DNA of 64,000 nt from Balanoglossus misakiensis (lineage: Eukaryota > Hemichordata). The stretch's first letter is position 1, and the number at the start of each line of letters is the position of its first letter. The DNA is taken from contig CM082581.2 in the NCBI GenBank assembly GCA_040954595.2, positions 12,400,001-12,464,000 on the forward strand. Direction: 5' to 3'. A model generated the notes under the pieces. That model had not been told where the DNA came from. It searched no databases and saw only the letters and a list, made by a program, of their open reading frames with translations. Positions 51,001-62,200 of this stretch are shown piece after piece. The translations under genes and the position numbers were made by a program.

Positions 51001-54000
51001 CTGGTGCCCACGTGTAGGCGAAACGAAATATGGCGTGTCATACCCGCACAATTTCCATAACGGGTGCATCGGGCATTTCCAGTCACATGGTGTATGCATG
51101 GCGAGGCAGACACCATTTCCGGAGAGGATCGGTAATGGAAAAACGATATCCGACGACGAATCGCTCTCTATCTTTTAATGCCTCATTTATAGCGTCTTTG
51201 CGATTACACCGCCAACCATTTTTTTGCTTGAGTTTCACTGAAATAGGTGAATTTGAAGCGTGCAAATATATTTTCTGAATCTCAAAATATGGCGGCCCGA
51301 AATAAGTGCAGCTTCCTAGAATTTCGATACACATGCTCGTCTTGTTCTGAAAAGGGAATTAGATGCACAATTTGTATGTATAAAATCGACAGTTGCCGAA
51401 AAATGCCATGTTATAAAATGTTGATAAGCAGTATAACATGTCCATGGCTAAATGACTAACCGCGCGTGAAACAACACTATTGTCAATTTCGGTACACGCA
51501 TCGCAGTCAGCGCAATGCGTGGTAATACAGACTTAAGAATCCAATCCGCCCACGCGAGGACTTCAATCACGTCGGTATCAACATGACGTGAAAACTTATG
51601 TGTCTTATGTGTGGGCAGTGATTTGTCTTCGGTCAAGGGCAACACAAAAGACGCCAGTTGAGTGTTTCGCGTCAAAATACTGTTTTTTCTTCTCTCGCGA
51701 TGATACATATTTATTATTAAGGCGATGTTTTTATCTGTATCCAGGAAAGGATTGTCGTGTTAAAACTAAAGAATGGTCGGGAAGTACAAACTACGTTTTC
51801 GTGATAGACATAATCTGCGTAGAATTAATAAGGAGAAAGAAGGATATGCCTGAATACCACGGTCAGGGCCACGACTGTGCAATTTGCCGGATGAAATAAA
51901 GTAATCTCGTGTACAATTCCTGAGAGGACGCCTAGTGTAGTGTATCCACAGGGAAATTGATAGGCTAATCTTACATATCCCTGATTCAGTAATGTGTGTA
52001 ATGTAACCTGTGCCATCTTAAAGGGACACAGTCGTCGCTTTTGACATTGTTTTTGTTCGGCTTAGTTTTACTCTTTCATACATAGTGACCCCTAATATTT
52101 ATTCTCAATTTAAAACGAGAATATTCTAAAGTTGCCTTGAGGAAGAGTTATTTTCAAGGCTCATATCATACTACCTTCAACGCCAATCGAGATACGTACA
52201 GAAAATGTCAATTCACATTGTATGGGCGTAGACTCCGCCCTTCAATAGTTCTGCAGTAGTTCGTGTGTTTGACGCTGAGAGCACTGCAAGATGAGAAGCA
52301 AGGTCGAGCGCAGCGAAGAGGAAGGATGGTGACGAATTTTGTCTAATTACTTCGAACACCGACGCTGCGCTGAGAGAAAATTAAAAATCGATATGATTAA
52401 AATCAACGCTGGCTGTGCTGATTGGTGATATTTGAAAAGAGTCATATTTGGACCAGAACTAACAGCGCCATTAATCTGACGGAACTCCGCTCCGTTGGAA
52501 TGGTGATTTCCCCCCATCGCCACCTGCCTTGGATGTTCCGGCTCGATGTCGGGTATATATACAGTTGTCTAGTCGCCAGAAGACACAAGCGTCGAGAGTG
52601 CTGCACATTTGTGAACGCGCATTGTCGGATATTCGCCACACCTTTGGTGTAAAGGTGATTAAAAAAACGACAAACAGCGCTCAAGGCGAAACATTATGGG
52701 CTTTAATTGCCAATTAAAACCAAACTTTGAGTTATTTTCGGCCATCTGGAAAGAACAAACATCCTTGATGGTGCGCCACGGCAAATCGCGTCTGTACTTA
52801 GCTGCAGGTGATATCACAATGTGTTGACGTGACTCTACCATTTCAGATGTAGAGTCGCTCTCTTCTGACCTTTTTGGTAAATTATGATCGATTTAAATAC
52901 ATATTTATGACTACATAAAATGATTAAATACTGGCCAACTGTACACAACCCCCACTCTGCTTGTAGACAGACCATAAATTCGATGCAATACTTTAGGGTC
53001 AGTACCGCTAAACCAAGTTTTGCGCACGTAATGCACAGCCTGAATATATATCCTTACAATATTAAAAGTGTAGTCCGTATAGACATTAATTATAATGAGA
53101 TTTTGATGTGTGGACAGGTCAACATTGACAGACACATTCTGGATTTCTTAAAAAGAGGCTAATTTAAAAACAGTGAGAAGTGACATCGTGTGAAGCGTAA
53201 ATAGGCCACGGGGACTTTGAAAAGTGTCGACATAATTCGGATTGAGGAGAACCGAATTGAACGAGACCAGCTCGTTGGTAAAATATCGATTAGTGATTAT
53301 AAATAGCTATAGTTAATTAGGAAAATGCTGTATGAGCGATAGTTTGTTCCCAGTTCGCATCCCATAAATTATAAGTTCATTTCCTGGGTCCATGGCAATC
53401 TGAGTAAATGGAAGGGAATTAAGAACTGTTGTGCTTGAGAGGACACCTGTCACATGACGCTATATGGGTCACCACGTGACCCGAAGATCCGCTGCATCAA
53501 CACAGCCTGTGTACAGCCATATGGACGGGTTATCCCGCCGGTAACAGGCGTTGAAAATGACCTCATTCGTCACCAAAACGCCCCGGGTCTAGTTATTTTT
53601 GAGTATATACACGACCACTCTTTTACTCAGCGAACAGTATTTATTTATTACTGGCCTCTGATGTGACACATCGATGAAGATTGACGGGAGGCGTCATTGG
53701 TATCTATGCGAATGTGTGAGAACATCACAGGTGATGTGTTTTTTCACGGGAGGGGTGTCCGGTCACTGGGGGAACGGCAACGCAACAACGGATGCGGCTG
53801 TTTCCTGTGTATGACTCGACTGACCAACACGTGACTTGATGAACCATCACGACGCTCAAGTAAATTATGGGCTTTAGAAGCCCGTATTGCTTTGAATAAA
53901 ATCTTAGGGAAAAATACAGTCATCTCCAACACCGAGGACGTTATGTAAATTACAATATTTATTTAATGGTCTGGAAGTTTTATTGCATCATAAAACATGT

Positions 54001-56759
54001 TAGTCTTTTCGTGGCACATAAATTATACCAGATGACGGTATGAGTGGATGTTTTATTATATCTCGCCCGCGAGGCGGAATTAAACCTTATAGCTGAACAC
54101 TCAATTGAAATATAAATAGTTCATGTATGGACCAATATCAGGCGATGCTTTCCACGTCATAAGGAGCATACCCTAACGTCGACGCCGTTGCATTCTGGAA
54201 CCTTCCATGAGTAATTAAGCCATTTACAGGCATTGCGAAGTTTCGATGGCAAGGGAACGGGAGAGTGTTCGAACAATAAAAAGAACGATAAGGTACAAGT
54301 GCCGCTGCGGAACGAACAATGAACAATGAAAGAAAGTCAGAGACAGAGAACAAAGAGTTTTGTGGAACAAAAACACGAAGACGCTTTGTCTGTGACGATA
54401 TACTATTCGGCACTATTTATAGTATACAAATGACTTTAAGGACCGTGTATTTCAGGATAGAATCGCCATGATAACGGGACGAAATAGCGGAAATCCCCGC
54501 ACGCGAAGGGCCTTTCCCTTGTCACATTCGTCCATCAGCGCATTTTGTACATCCTGTTTATGGCAGAAAAACTGCCCGACAAAAACTGGAAACCACCCAA
54601 GATTTGAAACAAGACTTGAGATCTGTCGACAACAAGTGTCATCAACATGACACCGAGCGACAATAGAATGATTGCGTCACATCCGACGCTTATCATTCCC
54701 AAACCATGACAGACCACTTGATGACTTGATCCATAACCATGATCGTGTGACGTAATATATTTACACGGGTTAGAGAATACACGAAAAGTGCTGACAGTCG
54801 CAAGATTTCGTTTCGAGAGAAGAACCCTACCTTAAAACTTATCCGCCACTCCCTCTTTCACGCTTTCGATGACCGAAATATGAGTAACGTTTGTTGCTAT
54901 GACTTCAACGCGCAATGTAAACGTTTGTCAAAGTTTTGTCGCAGAGAGAAAACAATCACTCATCGACCACGCATGCGTCACCGAAATTTTCGCAATATCA
55001 GAATTTCATGTAGGCACTTTTAATTGACGATAAATTATCAAGTACTTTGGTATGGTGAACGTGGTATACCAGTTTCAATACGTGTGTTGGTTGCTCAATC
55101 CTGGCGCGGTTCCAAATGCGCGCCGCTCGGCCGCACGGGCAAAGCTATATTCGTTGATTTTTGTTTTACTATAGCCGGCAATATCGTATTATTAATAATA
55201 TATTAGTACTTCAAACATTTAATCAATGGAAATTGTTAATTTGGACAGTCCATGGGTCAAGGTCGGTTTTGACATTATTCATATCTGGGTTTTTATGAAG
55301 TATGACGCCGATGTTCACGTGGTTATACTTCAACAAAGGAAGTGAGCAGAATTAGAAACACACCGTCTGTTTACGTCTTGGCTCGCGGAAAGGTTTTTGT
55401 TCTGTCAATAGGTGATATCCCTGCGGGCGATATGGAAGATTGACAGTGTCAAGTACATTAACGCATTTAAGTTGTCAACAGTATTACTCATATGGATGCA
55501 TGTATAAGCCGAATCGTGTCAGGCGCCCTTTAGTTTCAGGGAAAATAGAGAAAGCTGTCGGTGATACAGTAAACAAGAATTTGGAACTTGACAATTACAC
55601 TACTCTTCCTTTTATTACCGATAAATATTTTAACGGAGACTGACAATATATTTGATTTATGTTTGCAGGTGGTTTCGAATCATTTTCGGTGGAATATCCA
55701 GCGCTGTGCGTCGGACAAGATCAGCCGCAGTTCTTTGCGCAACCGACAACCTTAACGCCGGCGTCGGCACTGGCCGCTGAATGTTTCAGCGCCCCCATCT
55801 GTGACCAGGGCCAACCGGTGGAAATACTGCCCTTCTTGTACCTTGGAAGTTCTTACCACTCGTCGCGAAAGGATATGCTGGACACCCTCGGCATCACTGC
55901 CCTGTTGAATGTATCGACCCAGTGCCCGAACTACTTTCCCGATGACTTCATCTACAAGTCAATTCCGGTGAACGACAACAACAATGCAAATATTAGCGAT
56001 TGGTTTCTGGACGCCATTGAATTTATAGGTATGTTGAAAAGTGTTAATATGAATCCATAATTCTGAGTTCTTTGCCTTGTGCCGAGGATCGTTACCATGG
56101 TTACACGTTGCATTTCTTATTGATCGCCAGCTAACATTCTGCTGTAAATATACAGATAAACCTGTTGCTAGTCAAAGTTGTGAGGTGTTTGACGTGTGCC
56201 GTGAAAAGTTTTTTCTTTTTCTTACAACAATATTACTTTATATTACTTTGCGTTTTGTTTATGTTTCGTTTATTTTTTTGTGGGATTTTTGGGACTTTCT
56301 TGATTTCTCGCTGGCCGATATCGTTTTCCCCAAATCTCATAGTACATACGTTTTGTTTCAGATTCGATGAAAATCCGTGATGGTCGGGTTTTGGTTCACT
56401 GTCATGCCGGTGTCAGTCGCTCGGCCACTATCTGCCTTGCCTACCTAATGCGAGCCCTCCACTACCGTCTCGATGAAGCGTTTGAATTCGTGAAGAGTCG
56501 CAGGAGTCTCATCTCGCCGAATTTCAATTTCATGAACCAGTTGATGAAGTTCGAGTCCGAAGTTCTCTCGCCGAGAACACCGAACGGTGCCCCCTTGGAG
56601 AAGTTCCCGCGATCTCCGCACAAGATGGCACCATCGCCGTCCACCATCGGGCCTATGCGCAGAGCGTCCAGCGGACCGACGAGCAGCACGTCGGGCCTCG
56701 TGACCGTAAGGAAATTGAGGCGGAAATCGACGGAGAACAAGGAGAATTTCTCAACCTGA
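48008..56759 (+). CDS. nuclear-type MAP kinase phosphatase (DUSP1/2/4/5 group)
   Basis: Dual-specificity phosphatase that inactivates MAP kinases by removing phosphate from the T-x-Y activation loop. Three coding exons, 48008-48401, 55669-56028 and 56362-56759, give 383 aa. Residues about 20-130 form the rhodanese-like MAPK-binding domain: LLLDCRPFLAYNSHHI and the basic kinase-interaction motif LKRRSKG (60-66). The catalytic domain (about 170-320) has ILPFLYLGSSYHSS, LLNVSTQCPN and the acid-loop Asp in PVNDNNNANISDWF, where the vertebrate KAD is NAN. The P-loop is HCHAGVSRS with Cys about 265 and Arg about 271. SLISPNFNFMNQL is also typical. The C-terminus is Ser/Pro- and basic-rich. Length and layout match vertebrate DUSP1/4; this is probably pro-orthologous to several of them, so no symbol is given. 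Intron 1 is 7.3 kb. Confidence 0.94.
48402..55668 (+). other. DUSP intron 1
   Basis: 7.27 kb with a consensus GTAAGT donor and TTTGCAG acceptor. No exon or gene inside could be supported. The stretch 48720-49330 is notably CpG-rich (repeated GCGCGC, ACGCGCG) compared with the rest, consistent with an unmethylated regulatory region. Confidence 0.6.
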
Positions 56760-57097
56760 CCAAGATTCCAGCGCCGACTGCTTCAGTTCTAAGCTTCAAT
56801 GGTCTTCAGTGAGAGCTTGAAAGAGCAATTCTCAAAGTGTACAGTGAACCGGGATATGAGATTATTCGCAAAGGATTACCACCGCTGTGTTTGACTTTAT
56901 CCATGTGGAATTAGCACTGTGTTTGGTGTGGATTGGGTTTGACCCCAGTATTCCCAACTCGAATTGACGGTCCTCACCTTTTCATGGGTATTGACCACAG
57001 TACGTGTCTGAACACACAGAATTCATGTGCATGTGACGTCGCACAAAGAGTTGTCAACTTACAATGATTGTAAGCTGAAATTTTTCTCCATAATATT

Positions 57098-57135
57098 TAA
57101 TATTTATTTATTTATTTTATTTATTTATTTATTTA
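57098..57135 (+). promoter_or_regulatory. AU-rich element in DUSP 3' UTR
   Basis: A cluster of overlapping ATTTA pentamers (TATTTATTTATTTA and similar) about 350 nt after the stop codon. Class II AREs of this type drive rapid decay of immediate-early mRNAs, DUSP1 among them. It lies upstream of the likely polyadenylation site, so it would be in the mature mRNA. Confidence 0.7.
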
Positions 57136-57510
57136 CGTATAATTTATTATGATTATCACTTATAAGTCAAAATCATATGCAAGTCGACGAAAAATGTTTG
57201 AAAACAGGATATTTAGGGGTGTCTGCTCTACCTTTTCATCAAGGTGCGGTTGAAATCATGGTTATTTAAAAAAACATTGAACATATCTAAAGAGAGGTGT
57301 TGTTATTTGGTGTTATGGAATTTTATACATATCTAAACAGAAGTGCAGATTTTTGGTGTTGAACTTTTTTTATGTCAATATGTGAACGCGTTTTCTAACG
57401 CCAGAATGACCACAAGGTGGCGCTGTTTTCTACCATCCACAGAATAAGTGTATATGGGTAGGCCAAGTAAAACTTAACACCGTCGAGTGCCCTCTTGTGT
57501 CCGACGTGCA

Positions 57511-57516
57511 AATAAA
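57511..57516 (+). terminator. DUSP polyadenylation signal
   Basis: AATAAA 752 nt after the stop codon and downstream of the AU-rich element. Confidence 0.5.
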
Positions 57517-58934
57517 GATCCTTTTCGGACATCACGAAACTAACGTACAGTTTTATACCAGCTTTACAGTTTTATGATCACAATGAAAAGTGTCACATTT
57601 TGTAACAGAAACTGGATGTTTCAACTGAAATACACTAATTTCATCATCGAAGTGCGATCAAAGCAGCATATTGAAAATTCGTCTGAAATACTCTCATTAT
57701 ATGTGATGTGTTTTTGTAATATTAACAACGATTTATTGATTTCTCGACATCGACAGTCTTGTTATTATTTTCCATCAAATTCTTTAAAGTTATGTTTTTT
57801 GATAGTTAGTTGCTCTCTTTCTCCTGACATATCTTAGAAAGTTCAATTGGGCAAGATGGCAACTCCAATAATATCAATCATTCTTTTTTTGACATAAGCA
57901 TCGTGCCTTCTACGTATTTGATTACATTAAGAGCTCAAATTGGAGGCTGACCGATTTCCCCAGAACACCGATAAAGTACGGGTTAATAACCGGTGTCTGA
58001 ATAATAAGGGGAATTCCAATGGAAGTCCATTAACGTGCTCGTAGTACAGTGTACTTATTGTTGACGTCTGCAGTTTCGGCAATATATGAACCGTACTAAA
58101 ACCTTTTGAATAATTACATTCAGGGTATCACAAAGATACAAGCAGGTGAATATATGTAATATCTTGCCAGCAATACTCACTATGTTATTCCATCTATGTA
58201 TATGTACACAGATAGACTTTCATGTATTCAAAATATGTCGGAGGTAGATCACCATTCTTTTATTGATGCGGAGTCATGAGTACGAACCGAATTTGTCCTA
58301 AAACAACAGAAATACCCAAATTGCCCCCGATTTCTTTCTTTTATTTCGAGAACTTACGCTACTGGTGTTTGAGAGTCCCTCCCCCTCCCCCGTGAGATAA
58401 GTGCCATATTCGTCCAGGTTTATTGACATGAAATGTTATCAAGGGACGAATAGTGAGAAAATTCATGGTTTAAACATGTTTGCTTTTCTAAGCATTGTTG
58501 CAATCGCAATTTAACGCATTAAACATTTCATTGCCATTGTTATGTTTCTACTTTTTCACAACTCGTTTACATCAATATTATACCACAATATAATTTTAAT
58601 ATGTATCAGTCTTATTTTTTCTCTTGTACACTTTTTATATTTTTAAGTCTCGACGTTTTCGCAACTCGTTTTCATACATGTATATGGTTCATATGTTACC
58701 CGTTTACTATACTGTTTTTGAGATCGCAATATAAAACGGTGTTGACAAGGGTTGATGTGGTCTTGTAGGCAATGAGCTGATTTTTATCGTTGATATGAAC
58801 ACAAATTTATACAATCTGTAATTGTTATGAATATGTTTTGAAATTCATATTATTTGATATAAAGAGGTTTATCTTAACCTTTATTAAACTTATGAAGTTG
58901 CATTTTACATTTTCTGACGTGACTTATTCTACCA

Positions 58935-59205
58935 ATGTATGTATGTATGTATGTATGTATGTATGTATGTATGTATGTATGTATGTATGTATGTATGTAT
59001 GTATGTATGTATGTATGTATGTATGTATGTATGTATGTATGTATGTATGTATGTATGTATGTATGTATGCATGTATGTATGTATGTATGTATGTATGTAT
59101 GTATGTATGTATGTATGTATGTATGTATGTATGTATGTATGTATGTATGTATGTATGTATGTATGTATGTATGTATGTATGTATGTATGCATGCATGCAT
59201 GCATG
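58935..59205. repeat. ATGT tetranucleotide microsatellite
   Basis: About 68 uninterrupted or nearly uninterrupted ATGT/GTAT units, with one GCAT variant near 59069 and four GCAT variants at the right end. The many open frames through it (Met-Tyr-Val-Cys or Thr-Tyr-Ile-His periodicity) are artefacts of the 12-nt reading cycle. It abuts the satellite directly. Confidence 0.98.
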
Positions 59206-62200
59206 TCGAAATTTTTTTATTTTTTGATGATTTCATGAGCTATAACCCATGATTTTTTTCAAAAATCGACGAAATTTTGAGATTTCGCAAAGTCGAAAAT
59301 TTTTCATTTTTTGATGATTTCATGAGCTATAACCCATGATTTTTTTTCAAAAATCGACGAAATTTTGAGATTTCGCAAAGTCGAAAATTTTTCATTTTTT
59401 GATGATTTCATGAGCTATAACCCATGATTTTTTTCAAAAATCGGCGAAATTTTGAGATTTCGCAAAGTCGAAAATTTTTCATTTTTTGATGATTTCATGA
59501 GCTATAACGCATGATTTTTTTCAAAAATCGGCGAAATTTTGAGATTTCGCAAAGTCGAAATTTTTTCATTTTTTGATGATTTCATGAGCTATAACCCATG
59601 ATTTTTTTCAAAAATCGGCGAAATTTTGAGATTTCGCAAAGTCGAAAAATTTTCATTTTTTGATGATTTCATGAGCTATAACCCATGATTTTTTTCAAAA
59701 ATCGACGAAATTTTGAGATTTCGCAAAGTCGAAAAATTTTCATTTTTTGATGATTTCATGAGCTATAACCCATGATTTTTTTCAAAAATCGACGAAATTT
59801 TGAGATTTCGCAAAGTCGAAAATTTTTCATTTTTTGATGATTTCATGAGCTATAACCCATGATTTTTTTCAAAAATCGACGAAATTTTGAGATTTCGCAA
59901 AGTCGAAAATTTTTCATTTTTTGATGATTTCATTAGCTATAACCCATGATTTTTTTCAAAAATCGACGAAATTTTGAGATTTCGCAAAGTCGAAAATTTT
60001 TCATTTTTTGATGATTTCATGAGCTATAACCCATGATTTTTTTCAAAAATCGGCGAAATTTTGAGATTTCGCAAAGTCGAAAATTTTTCATTTTTTGATG
60101 ATTTCATGAGCTATAACCCATGATTTTTTTCAAAAATCGGCGAAATTTTGAGATTTCGCAAAGTCGAAAATTTTTCATTTTTTGATGATTTCATGAGCTA
60201 TAACCCATGATTTTTTTCAAAAATCGGCGAAATTTTGAGATTTCGCAAAGTCGAAAATTTTTCATTTTTTGATGATTTCATGAGCTATAACCCATGATTT
60301 TTTTCAAAAATCGGCGAAATTTTGAGATTTCGCAAAGTCGAAAATTTTTCATTTTTTGATGATTTCATGAGCTATAACCCATGATTTTTTTCAAAAATCG
60401 GCGAAATTTTGAGATTTCGCAAAGTCGAAAATTTTTCATTTTTTGATGATTTCATGAGCTATAACCAATGATTTTTTTTCAAAAATCGACGAAATTTTGA
60501 GATTTCGCAAAGTCGAAAATTTTTCATTTTTTGATGATTTCATGAGCTATAACCCATGATTTTTTTCAAAAATCGACGAAATTTATGAGATTTCGCAAAG
60601 TCGAAAATTTTTCATTTTTTGATGATTTCGTGAGCTATAACCCATGATTTTTTTCAAAAATCGACGAAATTTTGAGATTTCGCAAAGTCGAAAATTTTTC
60701 ATTTTTTGATGATTTCGTGAGCTATAACCCATGATTTTTTTCAAAAATCGACGAAATTTTGAGATTTCGCAAAGTCGAAAATTTTTCATTTTTTGATGAT
60801 TTCATGAGCTATAACCCATGATTTTTTTCAAAAATCGACGAAATTTTGAGATTTCGCAAAGTCGAAAATTTTTCATTTTTTGATGATTTCATTAGCTATA
60901 ACCCATGATTTTTTTCAAAAATCGACGAAATTTTGAGATTTCGCAAAGTCGAAAATTTTTCATTTTTTGATGATTTCATGAGCTATAACCCATGATTTTT
61001 TTCAAAAATCGGCGAAATTTTGAGATTTCGCAAAGTCGAAAATTTTTCATTTTTTGATGATTTCATGAGCTATAACCCATGATTTTTTTCAAAAATCGGC
61101 GAAATTTTGAGATTTCGCAAAGTCGAAAATTTTTCATTTTTTGATGATTTCATGAGCTATAACCCATGATTTTTTTCAAAAATCGGCGAAATTTTGAGAT
61201 TTCGCAAAGTCGAAAATTTTTCATTTTTTGATGATTTCATGAGCTATAACCCATGATTTTTTTCAAAAATCGGCGAAATTTTGAGATTTCGCAAAGTCGA
61301 AAATTTTTCATTTTTTGATGATTTCATGAGCTATAACCCATGATTTTTTTCAAAAATCGGCGAAATTTTGAGATTTCGCAAAGTCGAAAATTTTTCATTT
61401 TTTGATGATTTCATGAGCTATAACCAATGATTTTTTTCAAAAATCGACGAAATTTTGAGATTTCGCAAAGTCGAAATTTTTTCATTTTTTGATGATTTCA
61501 TGAGCTATAACCCATGATTTTTTTCAAAAATCGACGAAATTTATGAGATTTCGCAAAGTCGAAAATTTTTCATTTTTTGATGATTTCGTGAGCTATAACC
61601 CATGATTTTTTTCAAAAATCGACGAAATTTTGAGATTTCGCAAAGTCGAAAATTTTTCATTTTTTGATGATTTCGTGAGCTATAACCCATGATTTTTTTC
61701 AAAAATCGACGAAATTTTGAGATTTCGCAAAGTCGAAAATTTTTCATTTTTTGATGATTTCGTGAGCTATAACCCATGATTTTTTTCAAAAATCGACGAA
61801 ATTTTGAGATTTCGCAAAGTCGAAAATTTTTCATTTTTTGATGATTTCGTGAGCTATAACCCATGATTTTTTTCAAAAATCGGCGAAATTTTGAGATTTC
61901 GCAAAGTCGAAATTTTTTCATTTTTTGATGATTTCATGAGCTATAACCCATGATTTTTTTCGAAAATCGACGAAATTTTGAGATTTCGCAAAGTCGAAAT
62001 TTTTTCATTTTTTGATGATTTCATGAGCTATAACCCATGATTTTTTTCGAAAATCGACGAAATTTTGAGATTTCGCAAAGTCGAAATTTTTCATTTTTTG
62101 ATGATTTCATGAGCTATAACCCATGATTTTTTTCAAAAATCGGCGAAATTTTGAGATTTCGCAAAGTCGAAAATTTTTCATTTTTTGATGATTTCATGAG

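Larger units (their letters stand above)
56760..58934 (+). other. DUSP 3' UTR and flank
   Basis: 3' UTR up to about the AATAAA at 57511-57516, then AT-rich intergenic DNA. An open frame at 57574-57837 has no recognisable domain. Confidence 0.55.

Noticed and set aside
58838-59252. Several long Met-Tyr-Val-Cys or Thr-Tyr-Ile-His open frames
   Set aside because: Direct products of the ATGT microsatellite in all frames.
60583-60789. 68-residue minus-strand open frame with a 29-residue repeat
   Set aside because: It is the 87-bp satellite read in a multiple-of-three frame; copies with CGTGAGC instead of CATGAGC lose an in-frame TGA. No independent coding evidence.
61541-61921. 126-residue minus-strand repeat protein
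   Set aside because: Same satellite artefact, longer because four consecutive units carry the CGTGAGC variant.
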